From assembly GCA_002414185.1 (NCBI GenBank), contig DHYS01000031.1:1-14440 (forward strand): a stretch of 14,440 nt of DNA. Direction: 5' to 3'. Each line of letters starts with the position of its first letter. Within the stretch, counting starts at the first letter, position 1. A program made the position numbers and the translations under genes. Of this stretch, positions 1-9,697 are shown piece by piece. The notes under the pieces were generated by a model. The model did no database searches, was not told the origin of the DNA, and worked only from the letters and a program-made list of their open reading frames with translations. The DNA is from Patescibacteria group bacterium UBA5124. GTDB taxonomy: Bacteria > Patescibacteriota > Gracilibacteria > Absconditabacterales > Absconditicoccaceae.

Positions 1-1502
1 TCAAAGAATAGAATCTTCAAGTATTTGTAAGACCAAGTCAAAAGACTTGTATCAATCAAATGCCAAGAGTAGAACCAGGACAAAAAGTACAAATAGGAGA
101 TCTTCTTGCAGAAGGGCCTTGTTCTGTACAATGAGAAATGGCGCTTGGAAAGAGTCTTAGAGTTGCCTTCATGCCATGGAAAGGATATAACTATGAAGAT
201 GCGATTGTAATTTCTCAAAGACTTGTAAAAGATGATGAACTTACATCAATACATATAGAAGAACATGAAATCGAAGTAGCTGATACAAAACTTGGACCTG
301 AGCAAACAACAAACGATATTCCTGGAGTATCTATGTCAAAACTTAAGAATCTTGATGAAGATGGTATCATCAGAATCGGATCTAGAGTAAAAGGTGGAGA
401 TATCCTTATTGGAAAGATTACACCAAAATCTGAAGGAGAACTTACTCCAGAAGAAAAACTTATTCAAGCTATTTTCTGAGATAAATCAAAAAATGTAAAA
501 GATACATCTCTTTATATGCCATCAGGAAGTGAAGGTAAAGTGATTGATGTTGTTATTCTTGATGCGAAGAAAGGAGATAATTTGATGGCAGGAGTAAGAA
601 AGAAGATCAAAGTATATGTAGCTACAACAAGAAAGATTGAAGTCTGAGATAAATTGGCAGGAAAGCATGGAAACAAGGGTATTATTGCTATTGTTGTTCC
701 AGAAGAAGATATGCCATATACAGAAGACGGTCAACCAGTTGATGTAGTACTCAATTCTCTTTGAGTAATTTCTCGTATGAATATCGGACAGCTTTATGAA
801 TCTCAATTAGGATTCTTGGCTAAATATCTTGGTGTAAAATTTGCTGTACCTACATTCTCAAAATTTGGTGCAGATGATATGAGAAAATTAGCAAATGCAT
901 GTGGATTTGATAATCTGAAGATGACTGTGTACAACGGAGAAAATGGAGAACCATATGCTGAAAAAGTAACCGTTGGATATATGCATATTCTCAAACTTGT
1001 TCATATGGTAGAAGATAAAATTCATGCTAGATCTGTTGGTCCTTACTCGTTGATTACTCAACAACCATTGGGAGGTAAATCAAGACAAGGAGGTCAAAGA
1101 TTTGGAGAAATGGAAGTGTGGTCTCTAGAAGCATATTCAGCAGTATATACACTCCAAGAAATGTTAACAGTGAAATCTGATGATGTACTTGGAAGAAATA
1201 AATTGTATGAATCTATTATCAAAGGACAAAAACCTAAGATTGGAGGATTGCCAGAATCATTTAACTTTGTTACATACTTATTTAAGTGATTAGGACAAAA
1301 CGTAGAACCATTAAGCGCTGAAGAATTAGAAATAATTCAACAAGATAGAATAAAGAAAATTGTAGATTTAGGATTGTCTGGATTGATGGATAGTTCATTA
1401 GTAGTTGGACAAACAGGATATGATGAAAATTCTTCTCAAGAAAAAGAAGAAATCATAGATAATGTTATTCAAGAAATGGAAGACTTTGGAGACTTGGAAT
1501 AG
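1..1502 (+). CDS. rpoB: RNA polymerase beta subunit, C-terminal part (partial at window start)
   Basis: Catalytic beta subunit of RNA polymerase; about 499 codons are present, roughly the last third of the protein. Reading frame starts at base 3. Recognisable conserved blocks are TCINQMP, the KLAGKHGNKG segment (651-680, one of the active-site lysine regions), VISRMNIGQLYE, and the C-terminal GGQRFGEMEVWSLEAY block that contacts beta-prime. Five in-frame TGA codons (132, 477, 645, 762, 1287) sit where relatives have glycine, for example AIFGDK and EVGDKLAGKHG, so the gene is continuous only with UGA=Gly. It ends at TAG (1500-1502). Oddity: an in-frame TAG at 9-11 falls where the family usually has tyrosine (context KE-stop-NLQVFVRPSQ); it may be a sequence error or edge artefact. 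The segment GGKSRQGGQRFG differs from the commoner GGKAQFGG. The gene precedes rpoC by 98 bases in the usual rpoBC order. Identification is certain. Confidence 0.97.
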
Positions 1503-1510
1503 TGATAAAC

Positions 1511-1556
1511 AATAGGTCATAGAAACAATTATTTTCTCTGAAAACTATGACCTATT
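1511..1556 (+). repeat. 12-bp perfect inverted repeat in the rpoB-rpoC gap
   Basis: AATAGGTCATAG (1511-1522) pairs perfectly with CTATGACCTATT (1545-1556) around a 22-base loop, starting 8 bases after the rpoB stop. No T-run follows directly, so it is not a standard intrinsic terminator. It could be an RNA processing site, a 3'-end stabiliser or an attenuator between the two polymerase genes. The pairing is seen directly; the role is inference. Confidence 0.7.
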
Positions 1557-1600
1557 ACACTACATAACACATATTTTTCTTTACCATTTTAAACAAACGC

Positions 1601-4600
1601 ATGAACCAAAATAAATTTGATGGGTTGATTGTAAAACTTGCCTCAATGGAAGATATTGAGAAGTGGTCTCATGGAGTAGTAGATAATCCTGATACAGTAA
1701 ACTATAGAACAGGTAAACCTAAACAAAGTGGACTTTTCTGTGAGTCAATTTTTGGACCAGTAAAAAACTACGAATGTAGTTGTGGAAAATATAAAGGTGT
1801 AAGATATAAGGGGATTGTTTGTGAAAGATGTGGAGTAGAAGTAACTACTTCTAGAGTAAGAAGATCTAGAATGGGACATGTTGAATTGGCTGTGCCAGTA
1901 ATCCATGTATGGTATAAAGCTAGCCCATTAGGAGGTATCAATCAATTACTCAATCTTTCTGCAAATGAAATTGATAAAATCTTGAGCTTTGTAAAATATG
2001 TTTTAGTTAAAGATATTACATCTGAAGCTAAAACAGCTCTCAAAGACAAAGTTAAAAAAGATATAGAAGCTAAATTAAATGAATTAGATGAATTATACAA
2101 AGAAGAATTAGAAAAAAACACAGATAAAAAGAAGATTAAGGAATTAGATAAATTATATCAAGAAAATAAAGATTCTTTAGAAAAAGAATATAATAGAATC
2201 AAATCTATTATAGCAGATCTAAGCTTTGGTTCTACAATCATGGAAAATGATTATAGATCAGTATTTTCTTATATGACAGATTTGATTAATTTCCAATCTG
2301 GACCAGAAGCTATTCTTAAGATGCTTCAATCTATTGATGTAGAAAAAGAAATTAAAGCTAAGGTTAAGATTTATAAAGAACTTAAATCTGAAGATCAAAG
2401 AAAAAAAACTATAGCATTGATTAAGTTGCTTATCAACTTACATATTTCTGGAGTAAAACCAGAAAATATGGTGCTTAGAAAATTGCCAGTTATTCCACCT
2501 GATTTGAGACCTGTAGTACAACTTGAAGGAGGTAAATTTGCATCATCAGATGTAAACCTTTTCTATAGACGTGTACTGATGAGAAATATCAGACTTAAGA
2601 AGATGATTCAAGTAGGAATGCCTGATGTAGTTAAAAAGAATGAAATCAGACTTTTGCAAGAATCTGTAAATAATCTTCTTGTTGGAGAAAAAGCTGGTGC
2701 TGCTGGTGCTGGTGCTGGAATCAAAGTATTCAAATCACTTTCAGATATGCTTTCTGGTAAAGAAGGTATCTTCAGAAAAAATCTACTTGGAAAGAGAGTT
2801 GATTATTCAGGAAGATCTATCATTACTGTTGGTCCTACATTGAAATTGAATGAATGTGGATTACCAATCTACATCGCAGTTAAGATGTTTACACCATTCA
2901 TTATTGGTAAACTTATCGAAAAGAAAATCGCATATACACCAAAGCAAGCAGAAAAGATGATCAAAGAAGAATCTTCTGTTGCTTTGAAATTTTTAGAAGA
3001 AGTAATCAAAGATAAATACGTATTGCTTAACCGTGCGCCAACACTTCACAGACTTTCTATGGAAGCCTTCAGAATTAAGTTGATGCCTGGTAAAACAATA
3101 AGAATTCATCCACTTGTTTGTCCTGCCTTTAATGCCGATTTCGATGGAGATCAAATGGCGGTGCATTTACCAATCTCTGATGAAGCTCAAAGAGAAGCTA
3201 GAGAATTGATTGCTGCAGATAAAAATATTTTGAAACCTGGTTCTGGAGATCCTACAATTACTCATTCTCAAGATATGGTACTTGGTATCTATTATCTAAC
3301 AGATTTCTATGATACAAGATATCCAGAAAATTCAACAGAAGAAGAATGGTTGAAAAACAATCCTGTAAAAGGAATGTTCTCAAGTATTGAAGATGTCTTG
3401 GATATGTACAACAATGGAAATATTACAGTAAAAGATAAAGTAATTCTGACATACAAAAACGAACCAATCGTTACAACTGTAGGAAGAGTAATATTCAACA
3501 ATATCCTTCCTGAAAGAATTAAATTTATCAATAGTAAGCAAAAATCTAAAGATCTTAAAAAGATTCTAAGTAAAATATTCGATGAATATGATATGCAAAC
3601 AACAGTAGATGTTGCCGATAATATCAAAGATCTAGGATTCAAATATTCTACTATTGCAGCTACTTCTATCAATGTACTTGATATGAGAGTTCCTAATGGA
3701 AAAGAAGATGAACTTAGAAATGGTGATGATAGATCAAATGAAGTCTACAAATATTATTACAAAGGATTCTTCTCAGATGAAGAAAAACACAGAAATATTG
3801 TTAAAATCCGAACTGAAGTAAAACAATCAGTAGAAAAGAGTTTGAAAGATATTACTGGTCCTGGACAAGATCTCTATACAATGATCGATTCTGGAGCGAG
3901 ATGATCTCAAACTCACATGACTCAGATTTCAGGTATGAAGGGACTCGTAGTTAATCCTCAAGGAGAAATTATTGAACTTCCAATTAAAAATTCATACGTA
4001 GAAGGATTGAGACCTATAGAATACTTTATTTCTGCCCATGCAGGTAGAAAAGGAAAGGCTGATACTGCGTTGAGAACTGCTGATTCTGGATACTTAACAA
4101 GAAAACTTTGTGATTCAGCTCAAGAAGTAATTATCAGACAAAATGATTGTGGTACGGATAAATATATTATTTTCTCTAAGGCAGAATATGATGCAATAGG
4201 AGAAGATTTCTATCGTGCATTATATGGTAGAGTAGTTGCTCAAGATGTAACTGATGCTAAAGGAAATATTATCTTTAATGAAGGAGAATTATTGGTTAAA
4301 GAAAGTGTAAACTTAATAGAAACATTAAATATTGGAGAAATTAAGATTAGAACTCCATTAGTATGTTCTACTGTAAGTGGAATCTGTCAAAAATGTTATG
4401 GAATGGATCTTTCTACAAGAAAGATTGTGGATATATGAGTTCCTGTAGGAATCATAGCTGCTCAATCTATTGGAGAACCAACTACTCAGTTGACGATGGA
4501 TACCTTCCATACAGGATGAGTTGCATCAGGATCTGGAGATATGACACAAGGTGTGGATAGAATTAAGCAATTGTTTGAAGTAAGATCTCCAAGTTTACCA

Positions 4601-5410
4601 GCTGTTGTTGCTCCATTTGATGGAACAGTTTCTTTCTATGAACACAACAAACAAAGATATGTTAGAGTTCTTTCTGATTATCAAAAGAAAACATATATCA
4701 TCAAAGATGGATATAGTGTTGATGTGAAGAAAGGAGCAGTAATTACAAAATGAACTGTATATGCTACTAAGTGAAAGAGTAAACTTAAGGTTCAAGAAGA
4801 AGGAAAAGTATTAGAAATCAAATCAGACTACATAGTATTAGGAGTACAAGAAACATATTCAAAAGCATTACTTGGATTATCTCCAAAGGTAAAAGAAAAT
4901 GATGCTGTATACAAAGGAGATGTTCTTACTCTTGGAACTCTAGATATCAAAGAATACAAAGATATCGTAGGAGATCTTCCAGCTCAAAAATACATCATTA
5001 GAGAAACTAAGAAAGTATATGCTTCTCAAGGACAAGATCTTAATGATAAGCATATTGAAGTAATTGTTAAACAATTATTCTCTAAAGTATTTATTGAAGA
5101 TTCTGGAGATAGTAGTTTCATACCTGGAACTCATGTGAAATACGAAGAGTTTACAAAGATTAATAAAGACCTTGAAGATCAAGGAAAAACTCCAGCCAAA
5201 GGTAAGAGACTTGCTCTCGGATTAACAAACATAGCTAAAGATTCTGATTCATGGTTATCTTCTGCATCATTCCAAGAAACAATTAGAGTAATGGTTGGTG
5301 CATCATTAAGAGGAGCTATTGATACGCTTTCAGACCTTAAAGCAAACGTTATTATTGGTAGATTATTGCCTGTTGGAGAAATTTACAGAAAATCACAGTG
5401 ACTAGAGTAA
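1601..5410 (+). CDS. rpoC: RNA polymerase beta-prime subunit
   Basis: Complete beta-prime subunit, 1269 residues with UGA=Gly. The N-terminal zinc site is visible as C59, C61, C74 and C77. The active-site motif NADFDGDQMAVH starts at residue 511, giving the Mg2+-binding aspartates D513, D515 and D517. The trigger-loop region follows at about 762-780 (DSGAR-G-SQTHMTQISGMKG), with TGA coding the G of SGARGS. The second zinc site (DCGT, later CSTVSGICQKC) and the block IAAQSIGEPTTQLTMDTFH-TGG lie further on; TGA gives the second G of TGG. TGA occurs six times. The only in-frame CGA (residue 737, 3809-3811) is at a position that is Trp in many relatives (KI-W-TE). Two local oddities: a Lys/Glu-rich, probably coiled-coil stretch at about 140-205, and a Gly/Ala run at 365-373 where relatives have an Arg-rich NGRRGR loop. 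The ATG at 1601 gives the expected N-terminus; no Shine-Dalgarno is visible. Stop TAA. Confidence 0.98.
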
Positions 5411-5426
5411 AAAAATACTTGAAATT

Positions 5427-5452
5427 TGAGAGAAGATTCATATCTTCTCTCA
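5427..5452 (+). repeat. 11-bp hairpin in the rpoC-rpmA gap
   Basis: TGAGAGAAGAT (5427-5437) pairs with ATCTTCTCTCA (5442-5452) around a 4-base loop. It lies 16 bases after the rpoC stop. What follows (attgtcaacgttttattc) is only weakly T-rich, so termination would be partial at best. It could be a partial terminator, attenuator or processing site between rpoC and the ribosomal protein genes. Confidence 0.75.
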
Positions 5453-5483
5453 TTGTCAACGTTTTATTCATTTAGTTGGAATT

Positions 5484-5756
5484 ATGGCACACAAAAAGGC
5501 CGGTGGATCGGCAAAGAACCTAAGAGACTCAAATCCAAAATATAGAGGAGTCAAAGTTTTCGGAGGACAATCTGCAGTAGCAGGAAATATCATTGTTAGA
5601 CAAAAAGGATCTAAATATGAATGTGGAAAAAATACCTATCTTGGTAAAGATTTTTCTATTCATGCATCTGTGGATGGAACAGTTTCTTTCTCTACAAAGA
5701 AATTTGCTAATTTTGATGGTAGAAAATACCTCAAAACAGTTGTTAATGTAGACTAA
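5484..5756 (+). CDS. rpmA: 50S ribosomal protein L27
   Basis: Large-subunit ribosomal protein L27, 90 residues, close to the usual 80-95. It begins with the family signature MAHKKAGGSAKNLRDS directly after the initiator, with no cleavable leader of the Firmicutes kind. The N-terminal arm of L27 reaches toward the peptidyl-transferase centre. VKVFGGQ and AGNIIVRQKGSKY match the conserved core; the C-terminal half (GKDFSIHASVDGTVSF) is more divergent but keeps the beta-strand pattern. It has no TGA or CGA codons, and glycine is GGA or GGT. In most bacteria rpmA follows rplU (L21); here it follows rpoC and no rplU is in view. Start chosen by homology; the sequence just upstream (ttggaatt) has no good Shine-Dalgarno. 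Stop TAA. Confidence 0.97.
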   Translation: MAHKKAGGSAKNLRDSNPKYRGVKVFGGQSAVAGNIIVRQKGSKYECGKNTYLGKDFSIHASVDGTVSFSTKKFANFDGRKYLKTVVNVD

Positions 5757-5765
5757 AAGTTTGAA

Positions 5766-5795
5766 GTAACGAGGCATATTATATATTCTCGTCAC
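5766..5795 (+). repeat. Short imperfect inverted repeat in the rpmA-rpmF gap
   Basis: GTAACGAG (5766-5773) can pair with CTCGTCAC (5788-5795) with one mismatch, around an AT-rich 14-base loop. It is weaker than the hairpins in the rpoB-rpoC and rpoC-rpmA gaps but sits in the same relative place, just after a stop codon. A T-rich stretch begins a few bases later (5799 onward). Role unknown. Confidence 0.4.
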
Positions 5796-5824
5796 AGTAA
5801 TTTTAATTATTCAATTAGAAAAAG

Positions 5825-6055
5825 ATGACTATCGGTCCAAAGAAAAAGGTATCCAAAACCCAAAGTCGTACAAGACACTCAACATGGGAAACTATAAATC
5901 TTAAAAAAATCTCTAATACATATAAGGTTTCTACATGTAAAAATTGTGGAGCTAAGAAATTAGCTTACAAAGTTTGTCCTGTTTGTGGATACTACAAAGG
6001 AAAACAAGTAATCACTATCAAGTCTAAAGGAAACGAAAAAGTAATTGACGCGTAG
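5825..6055 (+). CDS. rpmF: 50S ribosomal protein L32
   Basis: Large-subunit zinc-ribbon ribosomal protein L32, 76 residues, longer than the common 55-65. The N-terminus IGPKKKVSKTQSRTRHS matches the basic family start (PKRKVSKSRRDKRRS). A four-cysteine zinc ribbon is complete: C38 and C41 (CKNC), then C51 and C54 (CPVCGYYKGKQV, almost the family consensus). The extra length comes from the stretch around residues 21-36 and a C-terminal tail after KQVITIKSKG. It contains no TGA or CGA; W21 is TGG. It lies 68 bases after rpmA and 29 bases before nusB, consistent with one transcript. Stop is TAG. The ATG is preceded by an A-rich stretch (agaaaaag) rather than a clear Shine-Dalgarno. Confidence 0.96.
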   Translation: MTIGPKKKVSKTQSRTRHSTWETINLKKISNTYKVSTCKNCGAKKLAYKVCPVCGYYKGKQVITIKSKGNEKVIDA

Positions 6056-6084
6056 TCATTTTACCCTGTTTTCATAGAATCGAT

Positions 6085-6630
6085 ATGAATATAAAAACTA
6101 GAATTAATGCAAGAAAAGTAGCGCTGTCATACATATATCAGCACTGCTTTTTTCATCATCTCTTAACTCAAAAATCTGCTATTGTCGAGGCTTTGTTTAT
6201 CGACAATATTTTCCAGTCTCAATCTGAAAAATTTGAAGCAGGAAAAGAAATGTTTATGAAAAAAATCAAATCATATGTTGATGAAAGTTTTGTTGATAAT
6301 GTAGAACCATTTGTAGATGAATTTTTTGATGAATGGCAAAAAGAGGATATAGATTTTGATTATCTTGTGAAGGTTGTTCCTCAAGTGGAAAAACTAGAAT
6401 CAGAATTAAAAGAACAGGTAAATTCTTATACACAAAGTTTCAAATATGATGATATGGATACGATAGATCAATCATTATTTCTTCTTGGGTATGCCGAATG
6501 GAAAACATTATGAACGCCAAAGGAAGTAGTTATCAATGAACTTATAGAATTAGCAAAAAGATATTCTGATGAATGAGCTCCAAAGCTACTCAATGGAATT
6601 ATGCATAAAATTATGACTCCAACTGAATAA
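6085..6630 (+). CDS. nusB: Transcription antitermination factor NusB
   Basis: All-helical RNA-binding factor that, with NusE (S10), binds boxA in rRNA leaders and supports antitermination. The protein is 181 residues with UGA=Gly, longer than the usual 130-150; the extra residues lie between the N-terminal helix (RINARKVALSYIYQ) and the middle. The C-terminal signature is clear: LFLLGYAEWKTL, then G-TPKEVVINELIELAKRYS, then DE-G-APKLLNGIMHKI, matching the family pattern of INE.IELAK followed by K.vNGvLd. Both in-frame TGA codons (6511 and 6574) are at glycine positions; without them the signature region would be lost. It is followed at once by an intrinsic terminator, so it is probably the last gene of the rpoB-to-nusB run. 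Stop TAA. Confidence 0.93.
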
Positions 6631-6638
6631 TAAAATAG

Positions 6639-6671
6639 AAATCTGACTCTCCAGTCGGATTTTTTATTTTG
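6639..6671 (+). terminator. Intrinsic terminator after nusB
   Basis: Stem AAATCTGACT (6639-6648) with AGTCGGATTT (6653-6662), 10 base pairs including one G-U pair, loop ctcc, followed by a T-rich tail (tttattttg). It lies 8 bases after the nusB stop. This is the clearest Rho-independent terminator in the window and marks the end of the upstream transcription unit. Confidence 0.9.
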
Positions 6672-6678
6672 TATCAGG

Positions 6679-6706
6679 TTGATTATTATTATTAAATTTG
6701 TATAGT
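6679..6706 (+). promoter_or_regulatory. Putative sigma-70-type promoter for holB and the amidase gene
   Basis: A -35-like TTGATT (6679-6684) and a -10-like TATAGT (6701-6706, five of six consensus bases) are separated by 16 bases. It sits just after the nusB terminator and about 30 bases before the next ATG, where a promoter is expected. A small dyad (ATAGTT at 6702, AACTAT at 6714) overlaps the -10 and could be an operator or a chance feature. AT-rich sequence makes false matches likely. Confidence 0.5.
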
Positions 6707-6736
6707 TCAAACAAACTATTTATTTTTTTTGTAGAG

Positions 6737-7645
6737 ATGCTATACGGAAATCAAGAAGCCAAAACTTTATTACAGAATTATATCCAACAATACACAGATT
6801 CTTCACAAAAAAGAGCCTGATTTATTTTGTTGTCTTGACCAAAAAATATTGGAAAATCAAGTATTGCATGAGAAATGATATCATTACTTCTTGGTCCTTA
6901 TGTTCAAAGTAATCTTTTACATATCAAAGATTATTCGGAAGAATTAGGTAAACTCCATGCAATCAAGGTAGAAGAAAAGGATGGAACCGAAGAATATAAA
7001 GGTTTATTGAGTGATTTTAAATACAAAGATATTGGTGTAAGAGAGATCAATGTTTGGATGCAGCAGTCATGATTTTGAGCTATCAAAGTAATCTTGATAG
7101 AAAATATAGAGAGAATGACTATAGCAGCAGCAAATGCATTCCTAAAAACTTGTGAAGAACCACTAGCAAATAGAATAATTATTGCTACCACAGGAAATAA
7201 ATCAAAGGTAATAGATACTATTTTATCGAGAGCTATTTTGGTTCCTTTTTCGGAACTTACGCAGCAAGATATGACATCTATAGCAAATGAACATATGCTT
7301 TTTTCTGATGATCCAGTAGTTCAAGAATTGATTATTACCATGGCAATGGGGAGACCATGAGCAATGTTTTCTTTCAATAAAATCTTAACTGAAGATGATG
7401 ATCTCAAAAATAATATGCACCAATTGTCGTCTATATTATTAAATCCATGAAACATCTTAAAAAAACAGCAATTACTTATGAAGTTTGTAGAAAAAGGAAT
7501 TATTGAACAGTTTTTGGATGGGTGGATTGCTTATACAACAAATCATAATCTGATTGAACAATCACAGAAACGACTTAACATCAAGAAAATGCTTCAGACA
7601 AACGTACAAGTTGAAAATATTATTTTATATGGACTACTAGATTAA
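6737..7645 (+). CDS. holB: DNA polymerase III delta-prime-like clamp-loader subunit
   Basis: AAA+ family protein of 302 residues, most like the delta-prime subunit of the replicative clamp loader, which helps place the sliding clamp on DNA. A Walker A motif SGPKNIGKSS spans residues 33-42, with the first glycine (G34) coded by TGA. The Walker B region VILIENIERM lacks a catalytic DE pair, as in delta-prime. The diagnostic stretch ANAFLKTCEEP follows, then ILSRAILVPF, where the family usually has SRC. The zinc-finger cysteines of DnaX/HolB are not present between Walker A and B. About seven TGA codons are used as Gly. One CGA (residue 279) cannot be assigned to Arg or Trp from what I know of the family. 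Its TAA stop overlaps the ATG of the next gene by one base (TAATG), so the two are probably translationally coupled. A divergent DnaX/gamma subunit is the main alternative. Confidence 0.85.
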
Positions 7646-9639
7646 TGAAAAAAATATTATTTTGAATTATTGTTTTTTCAAGCTTTATAAGCCTAACTTT
7701 TGCATGAGATTGGAATCTTCCATGAATCTCTATTATATCTCGTAAAGAACGATGAGTTGATGAAACTATAAGATTTTCTAAATTATCATATGCCGAACGT
7801 AAAGCTTGGATTAACTCTAAATCAGAAGAGGATATGAAGCGTCTAGAAGAGACAGATATAGATGCCTTTTTGGATAAACAAAAGCAAGAATATATCACAG
7901 AAATGAGAAATGATTATCTAGTCTCTAATTATCCAAGTGAACAAACAGTAGATAATCAAGTCTTTACATATAATAATAATTTTCTTAGATGGCCTCAAAG
8001 TTATCATTACAACAAGACTAAAGTAATTGTTCATCATACTGCAGGAGATACATCAGCATTTACAGGAAAAGAAAGTGTAATAACATATTTGCAGGATATC
8101 TATAAATATCATACTATTACCAAATGATGGGGGGATATCTGATATCATTTTTTGATAGATCCTTATGGTAATATTTATGAAGGTAGAGCAGGATGAGAGT
8201 GAGTTATAGCTGCACATACAAGCCGAAATAATTCATCGGCTTTATGAATTTCATTGATGGGGAATTTTGATAAACAAGAACTTTCAAAAGAACAATACAA
8301 AGCGCTAATTTCTCTCCTCACAGCGCTTGCAAAAAAATATAATATAGATCCTAATGTAAGAACAGATTATTTCAAAGCTACAACAGAAGCTCCATATATG
8401 AAATCAGTAGAAAATTATAGTTTTGCTGGTCATAGAGATGCTTGAGTAACCTCATGCCCTGGAGTAAATGTGTATAAATTATTACCTGAAATTAGAAAAA
8501 CAGTAATATCAAATTTAGCTAAATGAGTTTTAGTAAGTTATACAAGTACATTAAATTCTCTTCCTACGATCAAACAAATACAGTCATGAGAATGATTGTC
8601 AAAATGATTAGATATGATAAAAAACTGGCAACCAGAGTTTGATAAAGTAGTAGAAAGTCTTAGAAATACGTATCTTTCTTCTCACAAAAATATTTCATTA
8701 GCAACGGTTTCTTCTCAAAAAATTCAAGAAAAAATAACTCCTCAAGAAGCTAAAAATATGCTAGAAAAAAATATTTCAGTATTGTTATATGAGCTTTCAA
8801 CTAAATTTACCAAGTGGAATGTTTCATGTGCTGGTAAGTGTATTTTTGATGCTGATGGAAAAATATATACAGCAGTAACCTGAAATATAGAGATAGTTGA
8901 ATGATGATTATTGCTTACTTTACCATCTCATAAACAACTCGTATCATCACTAAAAGTAACATCAAAGATTAATAACGTAGTTACTATTACAAATTATAAA
9001 AGAACATCATTAGCAAAGATAGCTCGAAATTCATTTTATGGACAGCTATTATTTACAAAAGACACATTAAAAAATCTTACAACAAGTAAGTTTGAAGATG
9101 CATATGTTGTTGTTAATACCTTACCATTTAAGAGTTATCTTAAGGGAATTGTAGAAACTAATGATACAGAACATGCAGAAAAAATAAAAGTAATGAATAT
9201 TATCTCAAAAACCTATGCATTGTTTTATCTTTCTGAAAAAAATCGCCATCCATCCATACCAGAAGGAAGTACGTATCAAGCTATCGATAGTCCAGATATG
9301 TTTCAAAAATATGTAGGTGCATGATTAGAAAAAACATTAAAAAAAGTACCTCTTCTTGTACAAAATATGGAAAACCAAATAGCTATATATAGTGGATATA
9401 TACCAATACTTCCATATTTTAGTTGTTCAGCTGGATTTACTTGGTCTGCTCAACAAAAACGATGATGGACGGATACACCTTATCTTCAAGGAAGAATAGA
9501 TTTTGAAAAATGTTCAGATTTCAATGGACATGGAGTGGGACTTAGTGGTAAATGAGCTCAATATTTAGCTAAACAATGATGGACGTATAAACAAATTTTA
9601 CAGTACTATTATCCAGGTATAGAAGTGATAAATTTGTAG
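7645..9639 (+). CDS. Secreted N-acetylmuramoyl-L-alanine amidase (PGRP type) fused to a SpoIID/LytB-like domain
   Basis: 664-residue exported protein with two peptidoglycan-active domains. Residues 1-20 form a signal peptide (MKK, hydrophobic core, likely cut after LTFA). The amidase_2/PGRP domain spans about 30-290: SRKE-W-G at 32-37, IVHHTAG (H130/H131), GYHFLIDPYGNIYEGRAG (Y167), AHT (H191) and GHRDAGVTSCPG (H263, C271). H130, H263 and C271 match the zinc ligands known in this family, with Y167 as the likely catalytic tyrosine. From about 430 to the end lies a SpoIID/LytB-like domain: LPFKSYLKGIVETND (E504 a candidate acid), NRHPSIP, DSPDMFQKYVGA, SAQQK-W-G-WTDTPYL and GHGVGLSGKGAQ at 628-639. 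About 21 TGA codons read as Gly, the most in the window. CGA codons at residues 36 and 606 are at strong Trp positions, 194 at an aromatic one; R226 and similar use AGA. Stop TAG. Predicted to act outside the membrane on its own or another cell's wall. Confidence 0.9.
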
Positions 9640-9641
9640 TC

Positions 9642-9669
9642 TTGCAAACATACGGAAAATCATTATAAA
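9642..9669 (+). promoter_or_regulatory. Putative promoter upstream of the GT26 gene
   Basis: TTGCAA (9642-9647) and TATAAA (9664-9669, five of six -10 bases) are 16 bases apart, beginning 2 bases after the amidase stop. Transcription would start near 9676, about 22 bases before the ATG at 9698. No terminator is visible between the two genes, so read-through is also possible. Confidence 0.4.
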
Positions 9670-9697
9670 CACGCAACATTTATTTTGATATACCAAA

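Noticed and set aside
522..806. Minus-strand open frames throughout the window (for example 522-806, 3307-3672, 6931-7191, 10633-10950, 13985-14302)
   Set aside because: Each lies opposite a well-identified + strand gene and has low-complexity composition typical of antisense shadows.
2693..2719. The GCT/GGT repeat in rpoC as a microsatellite or assembly error
   Set aside because: It keeps the reading frame and the flanking sequence aligns with RpoC on both sides; it is reported as a protein-level oddity instead.
4363..4560. Forward open frame inside rpoC, in a different frame, reading as a Cys/Ser-rich peptide
   Set aside because: It overlaps the conserved zinc-site and IAAQSIGEP coding region of rpoC in the correct frame and resembles no protein family; it is a shadow.
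7094..7360. The many short, apparently separate ORFs in holB, the amidase and other genes, which could be taken as pseudogene fragments
   Set aside because: They are all in one frame, separated only by TGA codons at glycine positions, so they are continuous genes under code 25.
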